Made by a program: the position numbers and the translations under genes. A stretch of 64,000 bases of DNA from Toxorhynchites rutilus septentrionalis (taxonomy: Eukaryota; Arthropoda; Insecta; Diptera; Culicidae), in assembly GCF_029784135.1 (NCBI RefSeq), contig NC_073745.1:48743619-48807618 (forward strand), in the 5' to 3' direction. The notes beneath the pieces are model-generated. The model ran no database searches. It was given only the letters and a program-made list of their open reading frames with translations, and was not told the origin of the DNA. Position 1 is the stretch's first letter. Each line of letters begins with the position of its first letter. Positions 13,201-25,200 of the stretch are shown here, piece after piece.

Positions 13201-16200
13201 CAACCCCTTACATTTTTTTTTTAAATTCGTTGGTTCATCATTTCGGGTATTAATTGCGACTACGTCGAAATTTCATAAATAACACTCTAGTAAAAAATTT
13301 CGGGGACTCTGAAAAGGTTTAATGGCTTACGTGGTACAATACACGAATTGGTCATATGTCGCAATTTGTTTCTTTTTACCAATGCACGCATTGCACTGAG
13401 TATTTAACGAGAGGCATCTTCCGTGCATCGCCATTCAACAAGCATCAAACACGCGTCTAACAGATGCACACAGTTGCAGCGATAAAAATGAAACATCGCG
13501 AGAATGACCGTTTATGAAACCACTCAAAGCCAGCGACCTTTGTTGTTTCGGGCAGATAAAGATTCTGAGAATTTTCCGCAGAGCACACAAATGGACAGAA
13601 CAAATGTATGGGGAAATGGGAATGCTTCCAATTTTCATTAATTTGAACCATATACAGACTATGGGATTGTAATGTGTAGCAAATCAAACAAATCTTAAAA
13701 AAAATTCGATTCGATTGGTATGCATTGGTATCGTTAAAATCCGTTCGCAGCAAAAATAGTTATTAACGTTAACGTTAACCAGTTTTCTGATTTGGCACCC
13801 TTAATGTAAGTACCTACGTCAAAAATGATCAATTATCGAATGGGCGGGGTGAGTAAACACATGAATGAATGTACCAATTTGTTAGATTAACACTTAATCC
13901 ACCACCTCCCATTAATGCACAGCACGTCACAAATTACGGGATAGCGAGGAGTGCTCGCTGTCGGAAACAATTGTCCCTTACCGTTGCAGCAAACGCGTCA
14001 TTAGCTCTCCGCACATCGACTTCATCTCACACGTTGGATCGAGACTAACATTAACCGTGTTTCTATAGCGTGCCTGTGAAAGTCGCTGCCTGGTGAGACA
14101 ACAACGACAGGCCGAGTTAAACTGTTCACCAAGTCTCGATGGGTAGATTATGTTCGCCAAGACCTTGTACCGGAACTGACGCCGTTCGAGTTGAGTTCCA
14201 ACGGCGCTGAGGTTGGTGGTTTTTAGGTTAGTAACGGGAAGCATTATAGTGGGATATGGGACATTTATACAAAATACACGGGCTTTTACCAGCACTCAAT
14301 TTGGATATTGTTAAACCGAAACCACTGATCGTAACAATCGAAGACGCATGACGCTTATATACACAACGAGAAAAATTATACACCAAACAACACTTACTTG
14401 GTCAAGGTGGCGAGCATAATGTCCGCTGGCAGAGTGGCCGGAAGGGAGAGTGCCTTCAGTAGCTTCGCTCCCCGATGCCTGAATATCCAATTCATCAATC
14501 CTTTGTTCGCTTGATCTACGGCAGCCTGGATAACGGTCAGCACCGTATCTGGCATCATTCCGACGAGGGCGTTCTGTCGATGCTGGGTACACTCCTTGCA
14601 CTCATTACACTCCGGATCGTACTCTTCCAGCAGTTGTTCCTCCAGCTGTTTCGGCTGGTCGGACACACAGAATGTCGACTGCACCGAGAGGCACCTGGTG
14701 CAGCTGATCAGATTGTTGCGGTGGAGAAAGTTTAGCGCATCGTCAAATCCTTGCTGGCAGAAGGAGGACAAAATTTCCGGCGATGGTGGAAACAGAATTC
14801 TTCTGAAGCGATTTATGTTTTCCTTGGACAGCTCGATACTGGTGTTGGCCCAGTTCACGTGGAACATCTGGGAACTGTTGTCGCGGGGGCAAATGTCAGA
14901 TTCGCCACAAAAGGGGCTCACGGTGACGGTATTTTCGTCCAACGTTGGCAGGTTATCGGAGAAGGCGCCGTCCATGTACCGTACGCCGTGAAACCGTGGC
15001 GGAAGGATACCCGAGAAGAATGGAATGAAACAGGCGCAGAGCAGAGCCTGGAAAAAAAGGAAAGTTAGGGTAATTCGCAAAACGAAGTAACAGGGATGTA
15101 ATTTAAGGTAGCTGAATCAATCGTCATATTACACAATGCATAAACTTGCATAAGCATAAAGAAAAATTGTAAATTGTTAAGAGAATAGACAGCAATTTTT
15201 TTTAGTGTTTTTTGTATACGTGATGATTTTTGTATGTATTTCGTCAAATGAGGAAAAAAACAAATGAATAAAAAATAAGAAATTAAAAATAGAATCTTTA
15301 ACGGTTTCATTGATTGCGTACTTCAGGTGTACTAAGGGTAAAGTGTATTACCCTTAAGCCGGAAATCACTGATCCGTTGACTGTCGGGTAAAAGACGGCG
15401 CTAGTGATAGTGATGATATTAAAAAATCTCTGCTAATACTGAGTTAAAATTATACGGGTGATACCAAGTTGAGAAGGCATAGTTCCTCTAGGTTAATGTC
15501 ATTTGAGAAGAGGAAAAAATGTTGCGCTGTTCTGAATTATGGTTCTGATTACTGAAGGCGGTCAACTTTTTAGATGCTTTTCAGCACTATAATAATAAAA
15601 TTCCCTCACTTCGGCATGACAATAAAAACTTCCTGACCTAAGTAATCTATCGGACCATCAATAATGTAGCCACTTGATTCCAATATAAGCGGCGTATTCT
15701 TAAGTATTTGGGGTAGTGGTGGGCATCCTGCGGCCCTCCGACGTTGTTTATGCGGCCCGCGGCCTGATTTGAAAAAAAATCATATGAGCGAAATTATGAA
15801 TATAGTTGAAAATTCTTCCATACAATTGATTAGAAATAACTTTGCGTGTAAATCTCGTTAATCGTGTGTATCCAAACTAATCTTTTTCCGTTTTCTTTTC
15901 CGTACTAATTTAACCTTCTGACAATCGTTCTCGTTAGTACTCAAAAGACTTTTTCACGTTTCTGGTTCTGTTCTGCTCACACTCACATAAATTCATGCAA
16001 GTAACGGCAGTAAAATCGGGTTTATACGTTGTCAGTTACTCGCTGGCGAGTAAACGTCAACGATCCGAACAATTACGACTGTACCATGAAATTTGACATT
16101 TGATTTGTGTCCAGTCCAGTCGATTAATTTTTCTCGCAGATATTGGTGATTCAAAGCCCATGAAATAATTCTCCAATTTTCTCTACCCCATTCAGTTTCG

Positions 16201-19200
16201 ATGCAGAAAACGTGCAGATGGATCTCATTAAACGCAGTGTGATTTAGAGTTGCGTGACAAATTTCAAAACCATGATGTCGTGGATTCCTACTCCAGATAT
16301 GTTCCAGAAGCGCGATTTCCACAACTAATAAAACATACTCATTTTATTACTTCTTTGTTTGAATCCGCAAATATTTGTGAGCAATTGTTTAGTTATGAAA
16401 GAATTAATGAAATTAAAATCAAAGTCAAGGAACAAAATCACTGAAAGTCGTTTGGAAGACACGCTTCGCATCGCCATCTCTCACATTCAAGCTGATTTAG
16501 AAACAGGGTGTCGACTCAAAATCGGAAAATAAATTCCCTGATATTCCCTGATTTTCCAGTAATTTTTCAGAAAAAAATCCAGATGTAGACTAGTAATTCA
16601 ATTCGCTAAAAGTACTTTAGCTGTAGCTCCGAAAACATTAATTTAACTTAAACAATGAAATTTAAGAACGTCTGTCGATATTTTATAATAAATGAATTGT
16701 TTATGATTTTTAATTGAGTTTAACGACGACTGATAAAGGTCCTAAAAGATTTTAAAAATGGATTTACTAATACAGTTCATAGTTATCTTGAAGAAGTCTC
16801 AAATACCAGTACAGAATGAGACATTTTCATTTTTATTTGGATCCATTTCATGAAACTGTTACGATTTTAACGAAATGCTTTATCTCGCAATCTTTTGGCT
16901 TCCTTCTGCACGTTTTCCAAAATTTTCCCCGTTTTACTTCCAGAGATTCCATTTCTGTTTTCTGTAGTCGTTTTATTAACTTTGATTCATCTGACGATAA
17001 AGAGAGCTCAATATCTTTATTGAAGCTATCCGTCCAAAGTGAAGTATAGCATCATACACTTGTCGCATAGCACAACCGTTTCCTCCCACATATTTTCATA
17101 AATACATTCGCTCAAGGTAAAGCCCTCTCAACGTTGGGGTTTCTAATGAGAGACAGAAGACCGTTTTGAGTAAAACTTCCGTCAACCTGTCCTTTTCAAA
17201 AATGGTTCAGTCGTTCATTTTTCGGATCATAGTGAGCAAACTTGTTTATGTTGCTAGCAATATTGTTTCAATGATAAATCTGTTGGAGCTCCACTGACAC
17301 AACCAAAATCCGTCAAATATATCAAAAAGTCAATAGTCAAAAGCTTCCCGAATCGTTTTCCCTCCATTTTTTATCGGAATCAATGATGGAAAGATCAAGG
17401 ATACATCAACGCAGTGCTTCGGATCTCAGACGAAATTTCAAGATTTGTCAGTCGTAAAATTTTGGCGAGTTTTTGAGTTCTACGTCATTCAGGAAGGGTG
17501 CCAAATCAGAAAACAGGTCACGTTTTTATGAAATAAAGTTAACGTTGATAACTATTTTCACTGAGAACGAATTCTCATGATTTGCATACCAATCGAACCG
17601 GAAATTCTCTATGATTTGTTTGATATGCTATACATTACAATTCGCTAATCTATAAACGGTTTAAATTCATGAAAACTGGAAGAACTTCCTTTTTTCGCAT
17701 ACATTTGTTCTGCCGATTTGTGTGCTAACCCTACCCGTATTTCGAATGCTTATAACTCGAACATTTCTTAAAAGATCGGAAAGATGTTTGCGTCAATTGA
17801 TAGGAAATATTTCTACGCGTTTATCACAATTTATAAAATGTTATTTTCCATGAGATAAACAATTGAGCAACTGTAAAATGTCAAGCGTAACTGCCAAGTT
17901 TTGATTGGCCCGGTTTTCGGTTTCCCCAACACAGACTTCAAAGTCGATGTACTTGTGGAAATCTGCTTTGAAAATATACATGCAAGTCGGGGGTATTTTT
18001 GTTCCCACCGAGCTGTGTTTCCCTAACACGGACTTCAAAATCAATGTGCGTGGGGAATTTGCTTCGTCATAACATACAAGTCGGGGGTATTTTTTCCCAC
18101 TGAGTTAGAGATAGGCAAAACAGTTCACTTTGATGAACGGTTCACTCACTAACCATTCATCTACGTGAATCAGTTCTTTTGAACCGTTCTTTCGCTCTTT
18201 CGTTCAGCGGTATTAAGAACAACATAGAATGTTGGCTGGAACCCAACATCAATAGACAGCTATTAATTGATATCGTTGGATTGGATAGTGTACGTATGTG
18301 ATTTATGTAATAATTTGATGCGCTCAAAATATGTGCATTTTTTCATATTCTCTTTTTGGACAACACACTGGTTCCATGTAAGATTACATATTTCATAATG
18401 TTCATTCAGGGAAAAAAATCAACAGCGATTTTCACTAACAATCAATCACAATAACACGTACACGCAATAGGCAAATCAATTAATTGAAAGCAACGAAAAA
18501 ACTTTTTTCTCAACATGCCCTCACTATAAAATTTTATGTTTACCTAATCCATGAATCGCCCCAGCTTCCCCCAGTTTTTTTTTTCGGATAATCACGAAAT
18601 ATATGAATGTTAGGCGGAATTGAAAGAATACATGTAATTGTAAATATATAGTTTTGCTTTTAAAACTATGAAAATCTAATTCAATTTTTAACACAAAATT
18701 GAGTATACATTAACAAAATGAACCCTGCGTTAGATGTATTTTGCTCATCATGACAATATCGTTTTATTTTCCTTACAAGCGTTATCGTTAAATTTGTTCA
18801 TTCCGTCCAGCGCAAATCAGTTCAGCTGCACTAGTTCGTTCGCAAACAGTTCGCCCGCAAACACTTCGTTCTCAAACAGTTCGTTCCCAATAAGTTCACT
18901 CTCAATCAGTTCTTTCTCATACAGTTCACTCGCAAACAGTTCGTTCTGAACCAGTTCGTTCACAAGCAGTTCACTCTCCATCAGTTCACTCTCAAACAGT
19001 TCACTCGCAAACCGTTCTTTCGGAATCAGTTCGTTCACAAACCGTTCGCTCGCAATCAGTTCGTGAGGAGAACTACCGTTCTTTGAAAAAGAACGACCGT
19101 TCGTTCACTCTTTTCGGCGAACTAGTTCGTTCGTACCGTTCGTGTACGGTTTGCCCATCTCTACACTGAGTTGGGTTTCCCTAACACGGACTTCAAAATT

Positions 19201-22200
19201 AATGTGCCTGGGGGTATCCGCTTTGCAAATACATGCAAGTCGAGAGTATTTTTGGCGTTGAGTACTTTTGTGCTCGCTTGTCGTTGTGCAGACCGGAATA
19301 TGTTTGCCTAAAACGTACCTTTTAATTGAGAAGCCTGCGAAAATCGTCATTTCAGATACTAGAGGTGAATGAACTTTCGCGGTTTGAGAACTACGTAAAC
19401 ATGAGATTTTCAATAATTTCAGAGGGAAATGTAAAATACAATGTTCGTTTGACAATTCTTCCGTTCACACATTTTGGTAGTCCGATGCATCATATCTAAC
19501 GTAAAAGGACGTCCATAAAATTTATTGGTAACGATGAACATAATCTATTACAAAAACTTCGATGCATCCTAAAATAATATTCGAAGTGGTAAACAAGTGG
19601 ATTGCATAATGTAATTGTTCCACGTCGAAAATATGCGGTCGTGTCCTAGATACAAACCCTTAAAATTTTTTTTAATCCTTTGATGAACCGTGTAAAATAT
19701 GCAATTCAAAGCTACCCAAATTCAAAGTTTTTTTTTCTTTATTCTGAAAAACCAGTTGCAGCTCGCGTAATATGATCAATTCACGTTCATACCGTCCATT
19801 GACATAAAAGGAAATTTGTTCAAATATATAATTCCCATGCATTCTTCAAAAGCTGCAAGTCCTGATGCTTGAGAATGTCCCAAGAACATTGACGTCATGT
19901 AAAGATTTACCAAATCCTTCTCATTTTCATTCCAAAATCTGACATTCCGATCCATCTGTATCCTCTCTGTAGCCTTGTTCAAAGACTCGCCGAAACCAAA
20001 GGCAATGTATAATTTAAATAGTTTCATCGAACCAAAAATCGTCATAAAGCTCATTTTATCACGCCCTAGTTAGACCTTCTCAGCTTCCTGGATGTCATGA
20101 AACATTTTTTTCAATACAACAATTTATTTTTCAGCAGTGTGGAGTGATTTGTGCTACATAACTGTTTCCAGGCACCACAGGAGCTCGGCTTTCGTAGTAT
20201 GATTTTCAAGCTTTAGTTTATCGATAGTTTTTGAAGAAGAAAAGGAAGGGAATTGGTTGAAGCTGAACGGCAGATACTGATGTCAAAAATGCCAGTAAAA
20301 CATCGCGAATGTAAAACCGTCTACTTTTCCGCCAAGGCGTTGTACTATAGGTGGACCGCAATGTCAAAATTGCTGTTCGGCCATTGCTCATGAAAAAACA
20401 AATTTGTTTACAAAACAAGTCGTATCTTTTGGTGACAAATGCATTCGTTGGCAAAATAGCTGCTCGCGCTTTATTGTCGAATCATAACAGTGCAGAAGGA
20501 TGTTTTAGTATATCTTTTCGCCTTTCTTTCCAAGCAAAATGTACTTCTGTTTGGCTCCCATCGGCGGGGAAAGGAGTACTATCAGCTTACGGCGATGGTG
20601 ACAAAAAATAATGCTGATTGTGGCTCCACTGATTTCGCTCAGGGAGGAGAAGAATGCTGTGCATATACCGTAAGGTCCGTAACTACCAATTTGCTGGATT
20701 TAACTACCACCTGTTTGGTGGCGATGGAAAGGAAAGCCCAGGTTGATGTTATTTACACGGATCTAAAAGCAGCATTTGATCTCATAGATCACAAAATTTT
20801 ACTCTGCAAACTATGTCGATTGGGAGCCTCTCACAGACTAGTATCATGGCTTTCATCATACTTAATTGGCAGAACGCTGCACGTTAAGCACGGAACATGC
20901 ATGTCATCACCGTTCACTAATACGACCGGTGTCCCTCAAGGAAGCAACCTGGGACCGCTACTGTTCGTGATATTTTTCAATGATGCTGCGTCTTCACTTG
21001 GTCATAGATGTAAACTTGTATATGCCGATGACCTAAAGATCTATGTTGTGGTGAGCTGTGTCCAAGATTGTCTTCATCTACAAAATTTGCTGAATACGTT
21101 TGTTCATTGGTGTCGTAAGAATAAACTTGTCATCAGCATCGCGAAATGTCATGTTATGACCTTCCATCGTTCTTTGGACCCGATCATTTTCAATTACCAG
21201 ATTGATAATACGATTCTTAACAGAATGCATCAGGTGACGGATCTTGGTGTTGTATTGGACTCGAAGTTTTCTTTCAACTCACATTATGCATCAATAATTT
21301 TGAAAGCGAATCGTCAACTCGGCTTCATCTCGAAAATTGCAAAGGATTTTACAGACCCACACTGCATGAAGGTGTTATATTGCTCCATCGTACGACCAAT
21401 TCTGGAAAATGCTTCAGTTGTATGGGCACCAAACGATGTAACGTGGAATCTAAGGATCGAGCGAGTCCAAAAAAGGTTCATACGTATGGCGCTGCGAAAT
21501 CTACCATGGCGCGATCCTTTGAACCTTCCAGCGTATCCAGATCGATGTCAACTGCTTGGTCTTGAAACGCTCGAACGGAGACGCAAGACACAACAGGCTC
21601 TTTATGTTTGCAAACTACTCGTCGGAGAAGTTGATTGCCCTCATCTTCTATCGCTGCTTAACTTTCGTGCATCAAGCAGGATGCTGAGACAGCGGTCCCT
21701 GATGCAACCGAGTTTCCATCGTACTCATTACGGATATAATCAACCTATAAGTGCAATGGTTCGTGTGTTTGCATCTATCGAATCCGCGTTCGATTTTAAT
21801 ATCTCCACAAATGAATTTCTACGTAGAATAAGAAGATTAAACTTTAGTTGAGTGACGGGTGTTTATTAAGACAATTTATGTCAGATAAACTTAATTTGTA
21901 AACAATAAACAATAAACAATAAACAATATACCGGGAAGGAGATCCGGAAAGGGCCGTTACAAGTAATTGGCTAGAGCAAAAGGAGGTTATGCACTATATT
22001 CCACGAATATATATTTGCTTATTTTTTCCTTCAATTATTTTCCTTAGCGAGTTGACATTGAAATCATAACCACACACCCAAACAAAAAGTAAATAATTCT
22101 GAAAGTTACGTCTCGCTACTCGTCTCACGTCATGTCCTGAAAGTGTCAAGAACGAAACACCTATAGTTCAGCATCTTGCTTTTCCGCTGTTTACCCTTCG

Positions 22201-25200
22201 GAAGGACTAAATTCACCTACAGGCGAAAGCAAACAACATCAAACAACAGAGAGTCAAACTAGTCGAATACATCTTTTTTGGTATCATTAACTTGGGTGCA
22301 CCCGTGGCCGAGTGGTTAGCGTCTCACATTATCATGCCGGGTGTTCGGGTTCGATTCCCGTTCTGGCCGGGGGAATTTTTCGTCAAAGAAATTTCCTCCG
22401 ACTTTGCACTGTGGTCACGCGTATTCTAGAGCTTGCCCCTCAGAATACTTTTAAGGCGTGTTATTCGGCTTGAGAAATCTCAACTAAGTATTAATAAATG
22501 GCGCTAATTAATGCATACGTTGAGACGGCAAAAGTTTCACAGGGAACGTTAGCGCCATTCAAGAAGAAGAAGAACTTTCTAATTACTGCAATAATTAAAA
22601 TTATAATTGAAGGAATTTCATTTTTTTCAAGATTGGTGACGAAATTCCCTGATATTCCCTGACTTTCCCTGACATTGTTTGAATTCCCTGATTATCAAGG
22701 ATTTTCAAGGTAGTCGACACCCTGAGATAAAATGGCTCAAGAAAAGTAGTTCGAGTGAAATCGAAACAGTGTTGAACTTCTCTCTCGCCAAGTTTTGTGG
22801 TCCCATCGATATTTTTTCTGTTTCCTAGCAACGATAAAGTTCGGTCTGTACGTGAAGCATGTGGCAACTGTCACGTTATTTGAATGCGGGAAACCGGCAA
22901 AACAGATCTACGAGCTGCTCAAACCGTTTCCTATCGATGAACGATTCGTGTTCCGTACGCTACAACAGTACAAAGAAACAGCTGTTGTGGGCCACATAAA
23001 GGGAAGTCCGAGATCGGTAGGGTGTACAATGTTGTCTACGTTTTCATGAACGCGTTCAACGCAATCCTCTTCGGAAACAAAAGTGTCTATCAGTCGAAAT
23101 TAATTGGTGCGTATTGGTGTGAGTCATTTATTGACGGCCAGATTGAAGCGAATATGTTTGGAACGATGCAAAAAATTCCTGGAATGGTTAAAAAACGAGA
23201 CTGACAACAAATCTGCCAGACTTCATCTCCCCAAATTACATGCCTGTTGACGTTCTCATTGGAGTTACCAATCGTTAAAAAATTCTATCGAGAAACTGCA
23301 GCGATTGACGATTGGCCTTAGTGTTTTCGACTCTGCGTGAAGAAGCGAATAAATTTGCCAAAAATGTTAATTCTGGATATTTTTATACCTTCAATAAAAG
23401 TTTTGGGTTTTTATCTCATTTTGTTCTCGAGTTATTAGTTTTACAGGTATAGAATTGAATTCTTTCTAATTTAAAATAAAAAGTAAGTCAAAAAAGTATG
23501 AGTTAAATACGTATATTTCACATTTCATTATGAAAAGTAGTAAGAAAAAAATCATTGCGGCCCGCGGCTATAATAAAAACTCTAATGCGGCCCGCACCGT
23601 GTCTATACCTGGTCACCACCGATTTAGGGTCTCATCGCCCGAATTGTAATTTTCATTTGCTAAACAATTTTACCCACAAAAGGAGTGTTCCCCCTTCATG
23701 GGACCTCCCCTTTCAAGCACTGTTCGGAAGTTTGGTGCAAATCCATCCAAAATTTATTTGAACAAATATCATATGTAGGGTAGATAGGGGCAATATTGTC
23801 CGCCTAAATCATGTTGGAACATTTATAAATTATGCTACTTGTTTGAATCTCACGATCTGAAACCTTATTGATCGATGTACATTGTAGGAATATGCTTTAA
23901 AAAAGATTTATAGATATTTTAGATATTTAATCTTCTTCCTCCATTTCCGTCGATCGAAAACGCTACGGGGCAAAATGGACCTCCATGCAGGGTAGTATGA
24001 CCATTAGAGTGTCAATGAAAATGACCATCTCGAATTTTCAATGCGAACTTGATAAAAAATGTTGATTCCCACGAAAAATTACCCTATGCAAAATATCAGC
24101 TCAATCTGACTTCATTTACTAGTGTCGCACAGCCGTCAAAGTTTGAGTTTTTAGTTAACGGTTATACTACCAAACGATAAAGAGATCACTTTACCCTCAC
24201 TATCCCTATAGCTTTCCGGCAAACAGTACCGCTGTGAAAGTCTATGATTCACAAATGAAACGTCGTACTAGAGCAACCGAGGTTTGCGTCCGTTCTATTT
24301 CATACACACTTTCAATCACATCAAGTCAAGGCAAGATTCCGTGAAAATATATACCTGCAGTAAATCTTCCCGGGTGTTGAACTGCGACACGATAACGTTT
24401 TTCCCGTCGTAAACCCGGGTCAGAGAGATGTGCAGCTTGCCGTTCACCCGCTCGTGGGCGTCCGCAGGCAGAAACTTCTGCAGACCATCCAGCAGACACG
24501 TCTGGATGTTGAACCGTGGGCTGAACGGACCGAGTGAATGACTGCGGGCTTCCTTCACCACCCGGAAGAAATCGGACGTCATTTCACCTATAACGAGAAG
24601 AGGAAATAATTAATTTGTTAGTAAACACAAAATGACAAAAAAATCGTTCCAAAGAATTAATATTCATTTTAAATCTGTGAAAATGTGGGTGTATGTGTGG
24701 TGTGTAGGTTGAACTTGGTTCATTCATACAAAAGACACACCCTTTTGTGAAGTATTCAAGTCTCCGACGAGACGTGCATAGTTTGGCGGCCACGAAGCAT
24801 AGCATGCTTTCAAAATTGCTCAACATAATGATGTTTTTAGACATCGTACGAGAATCGTACGATGCGCCACGCTGGTATTTGTGATTTGTCGTGTAACATT
24901 TCTATGCGTGTGATTTCTAAGCATAAATGTTGGGTGAGGGACGGTGACGCATAAACAGAGAATGGGAAGAATGTCGAAAGAAGTGGCAGCTGAAAATAAA
25001 CCGACCGTCGCGTCGTCTGGTCACGAGAGAGCTGAAGATTTTTTGTGGCCTAATCCTTTCTTTCGGAGGCACGTCTCGTTTTTTGGAGGCACGGCAGCTT
25101 TCGGATGCATGCTGCGCTTTGTTCGTTTGAAGCATACACGCATACATGGCTGCACCAGCATGTTTGACAGATCTAAGTGTGAACGGAAAAATACTAACGT

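Larger units (their letters stand above)
7969..13209. mobile_element. E2 element copy 1, inverted-repeat DNA element interrupted by the H2A element
   Basis: Left end AAGGGGGTTGTATCC...ACACGACCGC at 7969 matches, inverted, GCGGTCGTGT...ATACAACCCCTT ending at 13209 (about 45-bp imperfect inverted repeats). It lies in bmm intron 4. Internal sequence at 8045-8240 recurs at 17488-17720 and inverted at 13400-13825, which defines the family. The 3.17-kb H2A element sits inside it at 8923-12099. No transposase was recognised and no convincing target duplication is visible. Confidence 0.55.
17920..19255 (+). repeat. three ~95-bp direct repeats, the last split by hAT-3
   Basis: Units begin GTTTCCC.AACACNGACTTC at 17920, 18017 and 19175. 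If the hAT-3 insertion with one target copy (1,066 bp) is removed, spacing is 97 and 92 bp. Each unit includes TACAAGTCGGGGGTATTTTT or a close variant. Confidence 0.6.
17475..19662. mobile_element. E2 element copy 2, inserted in R
   Basis: Starts GAGTTCTACGTCATTCAGG at 17475 (the outer ~45-bp repeat is missing) and ends GCGGTCGTGTCCTAGATAC...CCCTTAAAA at about 19662. Compared with R copy 2 at 48866-48890, where the same position reads uninterrupted through a T-run, this is clearly an insertion. It contains three direct units of 92-97 bp (from 17920, 18017 and 19175) and the hAT-3 insertion within the third. Confidence 0.6.
16504..22724 (-). mobile_element. R element copy 1 (hAT-like), inserted in hAT-1
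   Basis: Inverted ends CAGGGTGTCGAC at 16504 and GTCGACACCCTG ending at 22724, with repeated ATTCCCTGATATTCCCTGA just inside both. A homologous stretch lies at 48400-50541, which lacks the E2, retrotransposon and SINE inserts found here. The minus strand at 19776-20054 has hAT-transposase-like coding remnants. Flanks TTTAGAAA and AGATAAAA are not an exact duplication. Confidence 0.6.
15714..23621 (+). mobile_element. hAT-1: GTF2IRD2/ZBED-like hAT element, host of a nested insertion stack
   Basis: Ends are TAGTGGTGGGC and ...GTCACCACCG with 8-bp flanks ATTTGGGG (15706-15713) and ATTTAGGG (23622-23629), a one-mismatch hAT target duplication. GCGGCCCGC motifs lie near both ends. The interior at 16140-16503 encodes the C-terminal part of a hAT transposase, and its last codons are at 22725-22751, on the far side of element R. 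The element's own sequence is about 1.7 kb and lacks most of the transposase. Confidence 0.7.

Noticed and set aside
14475..15068. Plus-strand open frames of 86-131 codons
   Set aside because: Antisense shadows of bmm exon 3.
18734..19038. Two overlapping low-complexity proteins on opposite strands
   Set aside because: Both are by-products of the 15-bp minisatellite inside hAT-3.
22296..22370. A tRNA gene
   Set aside because: A and B boxes are present but the same head is joined to a constant body and (AAG)n tail at three sites, which is a SINE.
16504..22724. Exact 8-bp target duplication for element R
   Set aside because: Flanks TTTAGAAA and AGATAAAA do not match without assuming a deletion, so I did not claim one.
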